Positions 54,512 through 63,294 are shown, numbered from the stretch's first letter. The stretch: 64,000 nucleotides of DNA from Candidatus Nanopelagicaceae bacterium (GCA_018882885.1 VERG01000004.1:1-64000), one strand, 5' to 3'. Notes: generated by a model not told the origin, from the sequence alone. Numbers and translations are program-made.

Positions 54512-55741
54512 TTACGCGCTGCGCCAGTTTGCTGGCAATAGGTGATCGAGTACATCATCAACAGTTACGGCTCCCAATAATCTTTCATTTTCATCAACTA
54601 CTGGAGCTGCAATCAAGTTGTAATTAGCTAAATGTTTCACAACATCATTTAGCGAGGTTTCTGGAGAGATTGCGTTGGTTTCCTTCTCCGCCACAATTCC
54701 TAGGCTCAAAGCGGGAGGTTCACGAAGTAGTCGTTGTACGTGAACTACTCCAACCAATCTACCGGTTGGAGTTTCAAGTGGAGCACGGCAGACAAAGACC
54801 TGCGCTGCTGAAGCAGGTGCCAAATCCTTATTTCTAACCGCAGCAAGTGCTTCTGCAACAGTTGAATCGGTGCTCAAAATAACGGGATCAGTTGTCATCA
54901 TTCCGCCGGCAGAAAAATCCTCGTACTCCATGAGGCGACGTACATCTTGCGCCTCATCCTCTTCCATTAAGTTTAGAAGTGTTTCAGCCTTCTCTGCGCC
55001 GACCTCACGCAAAACATCTGCGGCATCATCCGGTGCCATTTCGCTCAAAACATCAGCTACTAACTCGCCCTCTAACTGTGAAACGAGAGCAACACGATCG
55101 GCATCATCCATTTCTTCTAAAACATCAGCTAATTTTTCATCATTCATGGTGCGAGCGATTTCAGTTTGGCGCTCAACATCTAGTTCATGAAGCGCGGCCG
55201 CTACCTCTTGTGCTGGTAGCAAATTTATATCTTCATTTGCTGCGGCCAAATTAATACTGTGGTGCGCCGAATCAAACTCAACATCTGACCATTTGACAGT
55301 TGTGCTAGTGCCACGGCGGAATGTTCCGGCTCGCTTTAAGACATGAATGTAAGAGGCGTACCAATCCTTGTTGTCTTGGCGCTCCATGCCGATATCTTCA
55401 ATGACCACCGTCTTACCTGATTCAATCAAACGGGTGGCGTGATCCAAAAAAGTTTCTAGTAACAGTAATTCGCCGTGGCGTTGTTGGTACCTGCGAATGT
55501 TCAAAGATCCTGTGATGAATACTCCACCATCATCGATAGAGGTAACGCGAGTGATCGGTATAAAAATCTTACGGCGCTGAGGAACTTCAACAATAAAGCC
55601 GAGAATGCGCGGAGCTAAATTATCTTGTCTAATTGCCGCGACGGCATCGCGAATCTTCCCAACTCGTTCTGCGTTGGGATCAAATACTGGAGTACCAGCC
55701 AGCTTGGCCAGAAATATCCGAGTTAATTCTGCTTGGCGCAT
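54512..55741 (-). CDS. PRC-barrel/MgtE_N/CBS regulatory protein
   Basis: A 409-aa cytosolic protein. A PRC-barrel-like N-terminal region (15-90) leads to MgtE N-domain superhelical repeats (about 165-265; MNDEKLADVLEEMDDADRV, EMAPDDAADVLREV) and a CBS pair (280-405; VGVVHVQRLLREPP, GAVTVDDVLDHLLP). The MgtE membrane domain is missing, so it cannot itself transport Mg2+; it may sense Mg2+ or nucleotides for another partner. ATG 55741 has a strong GGAGGT; the longer reading to 55831 would overlap the divergent permease. Confidence 0.88.
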   Translation of the reverse strand: MRQAELTRIFLAKLAGTPVFDPNAERVGKIRDAVAAIRQDNLAPRILGFIVEVPQRRKIFIPITRVTSIDDGGVFITGSLNIRRYQQRHGELLLLETFLDHATRLIESGKTVVIEDIGMERQDNKDWYASYIHVLKRAGTFRRGTSTTVKWSDVEFDSAHHSINLAAANEDINLLPAQEVAAALHELDVERQTEIARTMNDEKLADVLEEMDDADRVALVSQLEGELVADVLSEMAPDDAADVLREVGAEKAETLLNLMEEDEAQDVRRLMEYEDFSAGGMMTTDPVILSTDSTVAEALAAVRNKDLAPASAAQVFVCRAPLETPTGRLVGVVHVQRLLREPPALSLGIVAEKETNAISPETSLNDVVKHLANYNLIAAPVVDENERLLGAVTVDDVLDHLLPANWRSA

Positions 55742-55774
55742 CAGGTACCTCCATGGGTAAAGGCTAGCCGATAG

Positions 55775-55780
55775 TAGGTT
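55775..55780 (+). promoter_or_regulatory. -10 box, leaderless EamA permease
   Basis: TAGGTT followed by six bases and GTG 55787. Confidence 0.55.
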
Positions 55781-55786
55781 TGCGCC

Positions 55787-56710
55787 GTGACCACCTCGAA
55801 CTCCGGTATATCTCAATCGAGTAATTTCCACACTCAGCTTCCAGTTGGTCGCGATATTGCATTACTTATTCTGGGGATTATTGGCATAGGGACCTCGGGA
55901 CCATTAATCGCTCTGAGCACCATGCCTATTCTGGCTCTGATCTTCTGGCGCAATTTAGGTGGCTCCCTTTTGATGCTGCCGTTCGCTCTAAGAAAAGCAG
56001 AGTGGAGGGATGTCAAGAATCGTGACGCGATTAGATGGTCTGTGCTGGCTGGAGTTGTTTTGGCGCTTCACTTTATTGGTTTTTTCATTGCTATGCGTTT
56101 TACCAGTGTTGCGGCGGGAACTGCCTTAACCGCACTGCAACCAATATTTGCCGCATATTTTGTAAAGCGAACTGGCGGTCATATCCCACGCCAAGCTTGG
56201 TGGGGAATGATTATCAGTTTTGTAGGAGTATTGATTATTACTGGAGTTGATTTTCAAATCTCGAGAAGAGCATTTCTTGGTGATCTAGCCGCCATTGCCT
56301 GTGCTGCCTTAGCTGCTCTCTATGTAATGTTAGGTGCAAAGGCACAGAGAAAACTCACAACTTCTACCTACACAACTATTTGCTATTTTGTTTGCGCCGC
56401 CACCACGCTTCCTATTGCTTTTTTCTCTAGAACTGAACTAATTGGATTTTCTGCAAGAGAATGGTGGTTACTTCTGGCGCTAATTGGTGGCGCGCAGATT
56501 TTGGGGCACACTATGTTTAACTTGGTGTTAAAGCGAGTTTCACCTGCGGTGGTATCTCTGATTGTGTTTTTTGAGGTTCCAGTCGGTGCGGTTTTGGCTT
56601 ACTGGTGGTTAGGGCAGTTACCACCTGCCGGAATAATTCCAGGTCTAATTTTATTGTTGCTCGGTTGTGGAATTTTCGTATTGCGGAGTAAAGCGGAGGA
56701 TAAGCGGTAG
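55787..56710 (+). CDS. EamA/DMT-family permease
   Basis: A 307-aa drug/metabolite transporter superfamily member with ten hydrophobic segments in two EamA repeats (about 20-145 and 165-300). Landmarks: the first-repeat end FTSVAAGTALTALQPIFAAY and the second-repeat VSPAVVSLIVFFEVPVGAVLAYWWLG in part. These exporters move amino acids, nucleosides or metabolites; the substrate is unknown. The TAG stop doubles as the start of the next gene's -10 box. Confidence 0.88.
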   Translation: MTTSNSGISQSSNFHTQLPVGRDIALLILGIIGIGTSGPLIALSTMPILALIFWRNLGGSLLMLPFALRKAEWRDVKNRDAIRWSVLAGVVLALHFIGFFIAMRFTSVAAGTALTALQPIFAAYFVKRTGGHIPRQAWWGMIISFVGVLIITGVDFQISRRAFLGDLAAIACAALAALYVMLGAKAQRKLTTSTYTTICYFVCAATTLPIAFFSRTELIGFSAREWWLLLALIGGAQILGHTMFNLVLKRVSPAVVSLIVFFEVPVGAVLAYWWLGQLPPAGIIPGLILLLLGCGIFVLRSKAEDKR

Positions 56711-56713
56711 CCT
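56708..56713 (+). promoter_or_regulatory. -10 box built on the EamA stop codon
   Basis: TAGCCT begins with the EamA TAG stop; seven bases follow, then GTG 56721. Confidence 0.55.
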
Positions 56714-56720
56714 TGCTCAT

Positions 56721-57584
56721 GTGTTGATTGACCTACATACCCACACCAATGCAAGTGATGGCACAGACACACCCTCACAACTAATTGATAAGGCAATCAA
56801 CAAAAGAGTTGATGTATTGGCGCTCACAGATCACGATACGACCCGCGGGTGGTCCGAAGCTACTGATGCGCTTCTAAATCATCCATCAAACTCAAATATG
56901 CAGCTGGTTTTAGGCTCGGAAATCTCATGCCAAGATGAAAATGGGATCAGCATTCACATGTTGGGGCTGCTATTTGATGGGGATTACCAACCTCTAATTC
57001 AGGAGTTGGAAAAGACCCGGGAGAACCGACTTTCTCGTATGGAGAAAATTGTTGCCAGATTAAATGAGGCCGGAATTGAGATTACTCTGGCGGAGGTTTA
57101 CGCTCAAAAACGAGATGATGCAACTCTTGGTCGACCGCACTTAGCCGATGCTTTAGTGGCGCGCGGTCATGTTGCATCTCGTGAAGAGGCTTTTGCTGCT
57201 CTATTGCATAACAAATCAAAGTACTACATAAATCATTACTCGCCATCACCAGTTGATGCCATCAAGTTGATTAAGAATGCCGGGGGAGTCGCAATTATTG
57301 CCCATCCACTTGCCTCGCAAAGAGGTAGAACCATCAGTATGGATCTATTTGATCAGTTAATTGCAGCAGGTTTGGATGGGGTTGAAGTAGATCATCGCGA
57401 TCACTCTCAATTAGAAAAAAGTGAGTTGATTAGACTGGCAATTGAAAGAGATCTAATTGTGACCGGCTCTAGTGATTATCACGGCACCGGCAAGATGAAT
57501 CAATTAGCTGAACACACAACAAACCCGGCACAATGGGAGGCTTTAGAAGCCAGAGCAAACTCCAGAAGGGTGGTCTCAAGATGA
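56721..57584 (+). CDS. PHP-domain phosphoesterase (TrpH/YciV-like)
   Basis: A 287-aa metal-dependent phosphoesterase. The start VLIDLHTHTNASDGTDTP gives the HxH motif, then ALTDHDT, GSEISCQ, the central FGRPH-like TLGRPHLADALV and the C-terminal GSDYHG. E. coli relatives (RnaseAM/YciV) degrade 3',5'-bisphosphate nucleotides and short RNAs; the same role is plausible. GTG 56721 is chosen on promoter spacing and because the metal motif begins four residues later; a longer reading would run into the permease gene. Overlaps MarC by ATGA. Confidence 0.9.
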   Translation: MLIDLHTHTNASDGTDTPSQLIDKAINKRVDVLALTDHDTTRGWSEATDALLNHPSNSNMQLVLGSEISCQDENGISIHMLGLLFDGDYQPLIQELEKTRENRLSRMEKIVARLNEAGIEITLAEVYAQKRDDATLGRPHLADALVARGHVASREEAFAALLHNKSKYYINHYSPSPVDAIKLIKNAGGVAIIAHPLASQRGRTISMDLFDQLIAAGLDGVEVDHRDHSQLEKSELIRLAIERDLIVTGSSDYHGTGKMNQLAEHTTNPAQWEALEARANSRRVVSR

Positions 57585-58192
57585 ATGATGTAACAACCAT
57601 TACCTTTGGTTTGCAGGCCTTTGTTACCTTACTCGTAATTCTTGATCCACCAGGTGCAACTCCGGTTTTCCTGGGCGTGCTTGGTAATCGCAGCCGCGCC
57701 GAGCGCACCTTGTTGGCGTGGCAAGCCGCGGCGACATCGCTATTTGTTATTACATTATTTGCATTATTTGGTCAGTTTATTGTTGGTTATCTAGACATCT
57801 CGATGCCCGCTCTTCAGGGTGCTGGAGGATTGTTGTTATTACTAGTTTCACTTGAGCTGCTAAAGGGAAATGATCACAAAGATGATGAAGGCGCGAAGAA
57901 GAATCTGGCTTTAGTTCCACTTGGAACGCCATTGCTGGCCGGCCCTGGAGCAATTGTCACAATAATGCTTTTCGCGCAAGAGGTGGAAAGTACCTCTATG
58001 ACTCTGGCTTTAGCCTTAGCGGTAGTAGGAGCGCATCTGATTATTGGTTTAACCCTGATGTTTTCAACCCATGTCGTCTCGCTGATCAAAGAGTCAGGTG
58101 TGATGTTGCTTGCCAAGGTCGCGGGTCTTCTGACCGCAGCAATCGCTTTCGAGATGCTAATGACGGGAATTAAGGAATTATTCTCGGTGTGA
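57581..58192 (+). CDS. MarC-family integral membrane protein
   Basis: A 203-aa protein with six hydrophobic segments and the family landmarks LVILDPPGATPVFLG, a loop GNDHKDDEGAKKNLALVPLGTPLLAGPGAI in part, and GVMLLAKVAGLLTAAIAFEM. MarC proteins were once linked to multiple antibiotic resistance, but that is not supported; the substrate is unknown. ATG 57581 (overlapping the PHP stop) has AGAAGGGTGG upstream, so a longer reading from 57533 is rejected. Confidence 0.88.
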   Translation: MNDVTTITFGLQAFVTLLVILDPPGATPVFLGVLGNRSRAERTLLAWQAAATSLFVITLFALFGQFIVGYLDISMPALQGAGGLLLLLVSLELLKGNDHKDDEGAKKNLALVPLGTPLLAGPGAIVTIMLFAQEVESTSMTLALALAVVGAHLIIGLTLMFSTHVVSLIKESGVMLLAKVAGLLTAAIAFEMLMTGIKELFSV

Positions 58193-58968
58193 ACCAAGGA
58201 TATTTCGCAGCTGACTCCGTTACCTGGCGGATTCATTCTGATACTGCGATGTTTGTGGGCGGAATTAGAGCGTTATTGGAACAAGCTTTACATCCCAAAG
58301 CTATGGCTGGAGTAGCGGCTCACTCCAATTTTCGCGAGGATGCTTGGGGCCGATTGCAACGAACCGGTGATTATGTTGGAACTCTAACCTTTGGAAGCAA
58401 AACCGAAGCTGACAAATTGGCTTCCCGGGTTCGAAGAGTTCATGAGATCTTAAAAGTTGATGAACCAGAGTTACTACTTTGGGTTCATATGGCAATGGTT
58501 GATGCCTTCTTAGATACTGCGGTTCGCTCTGGATTAAAACTCTCGATTTCAGAACAAGATAAATATGTTGATGAAATGGTTGTTTTCGCCGAGTTGGTCG
58601 GGATTGAAACTGGATTAGTTCCAAGAACTGTCGGCCAGATGCAAAACTATTTTCAAGAAATCATGCCAAAACTCTCAGCTTCAGATGATGCGAAAAGAGC
58701 GGCGCTATTCATAGCCCTGCCTCCGTTACCACCATTATTACGTTTTGGAACTCCAATCGCGCCACTTTGGGGCGGTATTACCTCTCTAGCAGCAGCCGCA
58801 TTACCAAAATGGGCGCGCAAGTTATACGGCTGGCCAAGTGTTCCTGGTCAAGATAGCGCCACAGATCTTGCATTACGGGCTACAAGAAATGCATTGCAAT
58901 TTCTTCCTGAATCACTGAGGCAGCCCCAGCAGTTCAAGGTTGGAAAAGTTAAGGAACATACCGCCTAA
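58189..58968 (+). CDS. MpaB/DUF2236-family oxygenase-like protein
   Basis: A 259-aa mostly helical protein of the DUF2236 group, which includes haem-dependent latex-clearing oxygenases and the fungal MpaB. Seen: the N-terminal SVTWRIHSDTAMFVGGIRALLEQALHP stretch in part, RLQRTGDYVGTLTFG, and LLWVHMAMVDAFL with its conserved histidine, which probably sits at the metal or haem site. Substrate unknown. GTG start overlaps the MarC stop; the end shares its last base with the ParA start, so MarC, this gene and ParA form one transcript. Confidence 0.82.
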   Translation: MNQGYFAADSVTWRIHSDTAMFVGGIRALLEQALHPKAMAGVAAHSNFREDAWGRLQRTGDYVGTLTFGSKTEADKLASRVRRVHEILKVDEPELLLWVHMAMVDAFLDTAVRSGLKLSISEQDKYVDEMVVFAELVGIETGLVPRTVGQMQNYFQEIMPKLSASDDAKRAALFIALPPLPPLLRFGTPIAPLWGGITSLAAAALPKWARKLYGWPSVPGQDSATDLALRATRNALQFLPESLRQPQQFKVGKVKEHTA

Positions 58969-59678
58969 TGAAGTTGATAATGTTCGCAAATCTTGCTGGT
59001 GGAGTAGGTAAGACAACCTCCTCTCTCGCTTGCGCTGTGGCGGCAACTGAATATGGCAAGAAAGTTTTGCTGATCGATGCTGATGCCAACGCAGCACTTA
59101 CCTTTGCCAACGGTGTTGAAAATCCACGCATCACAACCAAAGAGTTTCTATCGCAGGAGTACCCATTGGAAACAGCTCTAATCCGCACCAGCGAACGGGT
59201 CTCCTTGCTGTCATCTTCTTCACGTTTAAGTAGTTTCGAAACAGAGAAATTAATCTCTCAAGAAAAATTCCGTGAGGTGACCAAGGATTTTGATCTGGTG
59301 ATCGTTGATACCGCTTCCGGCCCGGATTATTTTCTTCAGTATTTCGCTCAACTAGCTGATTTGGTAATAATTCCTACCACTTTGGAGATTTTGCCAATTC
59401 GAGGCGCACTGCATGCAAAGGATTTTGTCGGCGCAGGTGGCTTTGAAAAGAAGCCACACCTTTTAATCACGATGCAAAGCAGCGGTGCAGGTATAGAAAT
59501 TCCAGTGCAACTATCAGAGGATTTTGAAATTCTTGAACCTGTATTAACCCGAGATTCGGCGGTAAGTGAATCACAGGCTTGCGGAAAATCCTTCTTGACT
59601 ACCGCAAATCACAGTGAAGTTGCAGCGCAGTATCGGGAGATTACCTACACCTTGCTGGAAGAGTTAAAGCTTATTTAA
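58968..59678 (+). CDS. Orphan ParA/MinD-like ATPase
   Basis: A 236-aa ParA-type P-loop protein. Deviant Walker A NLAGGVGKTTSSLACA, then DADANAALTFANG, IVDTASGPDYFLQ (Walker B region) and VIIPTTLEILPIRGA. No ParB, parS-like cluster or plasmid gene lies beside it. It could position a membrane or carboxysome-like cargo, or serve its neighbours, the MpaB-like and MarC proteins; this is unknown. Stop TAA forms TTAA with the convergent DUF3107 stop. Confidence 0.85.
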   Translation: MKLIMFANLAGGVGKTTSSLACAVAATEYGKKVLLIDADANAALTFANGVENPRITTKEFLSQEYPLETALIRTSERVSLLSSSSRLSSFETEKLISQEKFREVTKDFDLVIVDTASGPDYFLQYFAQLADLVIIPTTLEILPIRGALHAKDFVGAGGFEKKPHLLITMQSSGAGIEIPVQLSEDFEILEPVLTRDSAVSESQACGKSFLTTANHSEVAAQYREITYTLLEELKLI

Positions 59679-59944
59679 GCGCCGGCAAAGCCAACGCGAC
59701 GCTCAGAGATATCGCCAATTTCAACTGAACCAATCTTGCTGGCAGGCACAACATATTGGCGCCCTCTTGTGTCGGTGAGAATTAGTGGCTGAGAGGCATC
59801 CAGCGCCTTAGTTATCAAAGCAACTACCTCATCACGATCTGCTGCGGTTTCGATGGTTAACTCTCTGACTTGATCCGCAACAGAGATGCGAACCTCAGAT
59901 TTAGCGCCTTCAACCTTGCCCGATGCACTTTTCTTAGTTGTCAT
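59675..59944 (-). CDS. DUF3107 small protein
   Basis: An 89-aa actinobacterial protein of unknown function. A lysine-rich N-terminal tail (1-15) precedes the DUF3107 core: RISVADQVRELTIETAADRDE and GRQYVVPASKIGSVEIG. In mycobacteria its homologue (TB9.4) lies beside a TetR regulator, and here the TetR gene also follows on the same strand. ATG 59944 has TAGGAT six bases upstream. Confidence 0.82.
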   Translation of the reverse strand: MTTKKSASGKVEGAKSEVRISVADQVRELTIETAADRDEVVALITKALDASQPLILTDTRGRQYVVPASKIGSVEIGDISERRVGFAGA

Positions 59945-59950
59945 ATTCCT

Positions 59951-59956
59951 ATCCTA
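59951..59956 (-). promoter_or_regulatory. -10 box, leaderless DUF3107 gene
   Basis: Minus strand TAGGAT, six bases before ATG 59944. Confidence 0.55.
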
Positions 59957-59988
59957 AAGATTTTGTAGCTTTTGTGCGATTTAAGCTC

Positions 59989-60606
59989 TCAACTCTGTTT
60001 TGGGAAGCCAGAAATGCCGCGCCACATGAGATTTGTAACCATCGCCGATGCTTTATCCCGATCGATTTTGCCATCTTTTTCTAACCAGTGGCGGGCGGTT
60101 ATCTGCACACAACCAATCAAGCCAATGGCCAACATCATGGACTCTTCTTTGGGTAAGCCGGTATCAATTGAAATAACAGCACTAACAGCTGCAGCACAGT
60201 CGTAAGTCATGCGGTTTAGACGTTGCCGCACTTGGGGTTCAACATTCATATCGCTTTCAAATAGTAATCTGAAGGCACCGCCCTCAGAATCAATAAAGCC
60301 AAAGTAAGCATCAACGGTTGCTTTTACGCGATTCTTATTTTCCTTAGTTGAGGCGATTGCTTTCTGTATCGCGAAAACTAGCGAATCAATATGTACATCC
60401 AATACCGCTAAATAAAGATCCAACTTTGAAGGAAAGTGTTGATATAGGACTGGTTTGCTGACCTCTGCACGATCTGCGATGTCATCCATCGATGCAGCAT
60501 GAAATCCAGAGACTGTAAAAACCTCTAGAGCGGCGGATAAGAGAAGGGCGCGCCGTTCATCTCTTGGCAATCGTGCGCGGCCATCTAATCTTTCATTTGT
60601 ACTCAT
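59989..60606 (-). CDS. TetR/AcrR-family transcriptional regulator
   Basis: A 205-aa repressor-type protein. N-terminal helix-turn-helix: LLLSAALEVFTVSGFHAASMDDIADRAEVSKPVLYQHFPSK split between residues 20-60, with SKPVLYQHF as recognition helix. The C-terminal ligand domain (70-205) is variable. It is the orthologue by position of mycobacterial Rv3208 next to DUF3107. Ligand unknown. ATG 60606 is preferred to ATG 60615 because TACGAT lies seven bases before it. Confidence 0.9.
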   Translation of the reverse strand: MSTNERLDGRARLPRDERRALLLSAALEVFTVSGFHAASMDDIADRAEVSKPVLYQHFPSKLDLYLAVLDVHIDSLVFAIQKAIASTKENKNRVKATVDAYFGFIDSEGGAFRLLFESDMNVEPQVRQRLNRMTYDCAAAVSAVISIDTGLPKEESMMLAIGLIGCVQITARHWLEKDGKIDRDKASAMVTNLMWRGISGFPKQS

Positions 60607-60613
60607 CGGCTTC

Positions 60614-60619
60614 ATCGTA
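60614..60619 (-). promoter_or_regulatory. -10 box, leaderless TetR gene
   Basis: Minus strand TACGAT, seven bases before ATG 60606. Confidence 0.55.
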
Positions 60620-60653
60620 CGAGATTGAATGAGAATTAACTAATAGAAACCAG

Positions 60654-60659
60654 TACGCT
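60654..60659 (+). promoter_or_regulatory. Probable -10 box of mshB
   Basis: TACGCT, 11 bases before ATG 60671, which would leave a leader of only about five bases. Confidence 0.4.
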
Positions 60660-60670
60660 TGGTGCCCATC

Positions 60671-61543
60671 ATGGAAAATCTTCGTCTCCTGCTAGTACAC
60701 GCTCACCCCGATGATGAAACCATCAACAATGGTGCCACCATGGCGCTTTATGTTGAGCGCGGCGCAAAAGTTACGCTCGTGACCTGCACGAGAGGTGAAG
60801 AGGGTGAGGTGCTAGTTCCAGAGCTTGAACACCTAGCTAGCAATAAAGAGGACAGGCTTGGTAAACATCGCGAAGGCGAGCTGGCAGATGCGATGGCGGT
60901 TCTGGGAGTAACAGATTTTCGATTTTTAGGCGCACCTCACAAGATTTATAGAGATAGCGGCATGATGGATACCGAAGCTAATAAACGTTCGGATAATTTT
61001 TGGAATGCAAATCTTGATGAAGCCGCTTCTCACTTGGTAGAGATTATTCTTGAAGTAAAGCCACAAGTAATGGTTACTTATGATGAAATCGGTGGTTACG
61101 GACATCCCGACCATATTCAGGCACACCGAGTTGCTATGCGCGCGGCAGAGATAGCCCGTGCCCAAGGATGGGAAATCAAGAAGATTTACTGGAACACGAT
61201 TCCCAAATCGGTAATTGAGCAGGGGATTGAAGCGATGAAAGGAACTGGAAACCAGTTCTTTGGCGTTGATAAAGCGGAGGATTTTCCATTTGCCCAACCG
61301 GATGAGTTGGTAACTACGGTGATTGATGCTGAGTCATACGCACAGCGAAAGATGCAGGCGATGAAGGCACATCCAACTCAGATCTCTGTCGATGGACCCT
61401 TCTTTGCTCTCTCAGATAATTTAGGTTTTAAAGTTTGGGGACAGGAGTTTTACCGCTTGGTTTACGGTGAGAAGGGCAATGTTCTCAATCAAGATGGTCG
61501 TGAAACAGACCTCTTTTCAGGAATCTCCACTACGGTGAATTAA
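60671..61543 (+). CDS. mshB: Mycothiol deacetylase MshB
   Basis: Deacetylates GlcNAc-Ins to GlcN-Ins, a step in making mycothiol, the main low-molecular-weight thiol of actinobacteria. About 290 aa of the PIG-L fold: HAHPDDETINNGATMALY gives the zinc His-Asp pair, TRGEEGEVLVPELEHLA is the MshB-specific stretch, and YDEIGGYGHPDHIQAHR supplies the third zinc ligand. A longer TTG 60659 start would leave no space after the -10 box. MshA, MshC and MshD are not in the window. Confidence 0.93.
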   Translation: MENLRLLLVHAHPDDETINNGATMALYVERGAKVTLVTCTRGEEGEVLVPELEHLASNKEDRLGKHREGELADAMAVLGVTDFRFLGAPHKIYRDSGMMDTEANKRSDNFWNANLDEAASHLVEIILEVKPQVMVTYDEIGGYGHPDHIQAHRVAMRAAEIARAQGWEIKKIYWNTIPKSVIEQGIEAMKGTGNQFFGVDKAEDFPFAQPDELVTTVIDAESYAQRKMQAMKAHPTQISVDGPFFALSDNLGFKVWGQEFYRLVYGEKGNVLNQDGRETDLFSGISTTVN

Positions 61544-61545
61544 AA

Positions 61546-61863
61546 ATGAGATTTTTATTCAACTTAATCTTTGGTGCCTTAGTCGGTGTATCGGGCACTT
61601 TTCTACATAACTCTTACCGACCAGCTGGTTTATTAATCTCATTCTTGGCGCTTTGGCTGGGACTCAAAATGGTTACCAATATGAACCGAAATAAGGTTTC
61701 ACAGCTTGCTTTTATCTTGGGATGGCTTTTTGTGATTGTTCGCGCCTCAACTTTAGGAAATGGCGGCGAGGTTTTGATTGAAGCAAATCTCTACGGGAAC
61801 TTTTTAGTATTCGGTGGAATTTTGCTCTGCTTTGTGACATTGCTTCGTAGAATTAAAATTTAA
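61546..61863 (+). CDS. Small integral membrane protein beside mshB
   Basis: A 105-aa protein with about four hydrophobic segments (2-22, 27-45, 53-70, 80-98) and a basic C-terminus (LLRRIKI). Starts two bases after the mshB stop, and mycobacteria likewise carry small membrane-protein genes downstream of mshB; it may correspond to the family labelled DUF6113, which I cannot confirm. Function unknown. The 3' end overlaps cysS tail to tail by 11 bases. Confidence 0.7.
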   Translation: MRFLFNLIFGALVGVSGTFLHNSYRPAGLLISFLALWLGLKMVTNMNRNKVSQLAFILGWLFVIVRASTLGNGGEVLIEANLYGNFLVFGGILLCFVTLLRRIKI

Positions 61864-63280
61864 TCCATTTCCAGCTTTGACCTGTACTTGTATCTCTTAC
61901 CTCTATACCTTTATTTAGTAATAGGTCTCTAAGCTCATCACTTCTTGCGAAATCCTTTGCGCTGCGAGCCAAGTTTCTCTGCTCCAAAAGTTCGATGAGC
62001 TCCTCGGTTAACTCTCGTCCTGGAAGCTCTAGTAGTTTTAAGCCAAACAACTCATCGACCATCTCGAAAATATAAGCCCTTTCCTGATCCTGAAATTCCA
62101 AATCCTTTTCCACTGCGCGCAGCTTCAACATCGCCCTAGGAGTATCAAGATCATTAAGAAAATCCAGCAACATGGCTTCAACTAAATCTCTAGCACGAGC
62201 GGTCTCAGTCGCTCCTACATCCCGCCACTTCTGGTACTTCTCCCGCCAACGTTGCAAAGTTGAGAAAGCCGCGTTTATTGAGGCCCAGGAAAGATCCATC
62301 TGGCTGCGGTAACGATTTTCTAGAAAACAAAAGCGGACAGCAAGCGGATCAATTCCGCGCTGCAAAACATCCTTCACCAAGACTACATTTCCAGCGCTCT
62401 TGGACATCTTGCGGCCCTCAAATAAGAGATGTTCTCCATGAAGCCAAAGTGAAACCGCCTCAGAGCTGTCAGCGCTGGCTGTTACTAAAGGATTAGATTG
62501 AGCTCTCTCATTCTCATGATGCGGAAAGCGCAGATCTATTCCACCAATGTGAAGATCGATATGTCCATCTAAATAATGTAATGACATTGCAGAGCACTCG
62601 ATATGCCAGCCCGGAAAGCCTTTGCCCCAAGGGGTTGGCCAAATCATTTCTGTTCGATTGCCCGCAGATTTCCATAGCGCCCAATCTGCGTGAAATCTCT
62701 TGGCACCACCTTCGCTGTACTCATAGCGGTGACCAGGCTTTAAGGCATCCAACCTGTTACCACTTAGTTCTCCGTAACTTTCAAATTTGGCGGCGGAGAA
62801 GTAAACCGAATCATCATCTCCAATATAGGCATAATCCATTGCAATGAGTTTCTTAATGTGCTCAATCATTAGGTCGATGCACTCGCTAGCTCGGGGATAC
62901 TTATCTGCTGGCAAAATATTCAGCGCTGCTAAATCAGCGTGAAACTTTGACTCATAATCTCTAGCTATAGCAAAGGGATCACGTTTTTCCAATTTGGATT
63001 GGGACAACATCTTGTCCTCTTCAAAATCATCACTCATGTGGCCTACATCAGTTATGTTTTGAATCAATCTAACTTTATAACCGGAAAATTCCAATGCTCG
63101 CTTTACCAAGTCACCTAAAAGAAAGGTTCGTAAATTTCCGACATGAGCATCTCTGTAAACCGTTGGGCCACAGCAGTAAATCCGAATACTTTCACCATCG
63201 GAACTGTGCACCCCGGCCAACTGCCTGGATAGGGTGTCATAAATCTGAAGCGTATTGGGCTCCGTTATCTCGCGCTTCAT
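61853..63280 (-). CDS. cysS: Cysteinyl-tRNA synthetase
   Basis: A 475-aa class I synthetase charging tRNA-Cys. Zinc and HIGH region: YCCGPTVYRDAHVGNLRT; zinc ligands continue in WHIECSAMSLHYLDG and FPHHENERAQS; KMSKS is intact (RKMSKSAGNVV). The helical C-terminal domain (about 335-475; ARSAKDFARSDELRDLL) is kept, which separates it from the shorter mycothiol ligase MshC that shares the catalytic fold. ATG 63280 has AGGCGGG just upstream. Divergent from fdxA. Confidence 0.93.
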   Translation of the reverse strand: MKREITEPNTLQIYDTLSRQLAGVHSSDGESIRIYCCGPTVYRDAHVGNLRTFLLGDLVKRALEFSGYKVRLIQNITDVGHMSDDFEEDKMLSQSKLEKRDPFAIARDYESKFHADLAALNILPADKYPRASECIDLMIEHIKKLIAMDYAYIGDDDSVYFSAAKFESYGELSGNRLDALKPGHRYEYSEGGAKRFHADWALWKSAGNRTEMIWPTPWGKGFPGWHIECSAMSLHYLDGHIDLHIGGIDLRFPHHENERAQSNPLVTASADSSEAVSLWLHGEHLLFEGRKMSKSAGNVVLVKDVLQRGIDPLAVRFCFLENRYRSQMDLSWASINAAFSTLQRWREKYQKWRDVGATETARARDLVEAMLLDFLNDLDTPRAMLKLRAVEKDLEFQDQERAYIFEMVDELFGLKLLELPGRELTEELIELLEQRNLARSAKDFARSDELRDLLLNKGIEVRDTSTGQSWKWIKF

Positions 63281-63294
63281 ACCCGCCTATTCTG

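Noticed and set aside
61853-63280. Possible MshC (mycothiol ligase) instead of CysS, because mshB is adjacent
   Set aside because: The protein is 475 aa and keeps the C-terminal domain typical of CysRS; MshC is shorter.
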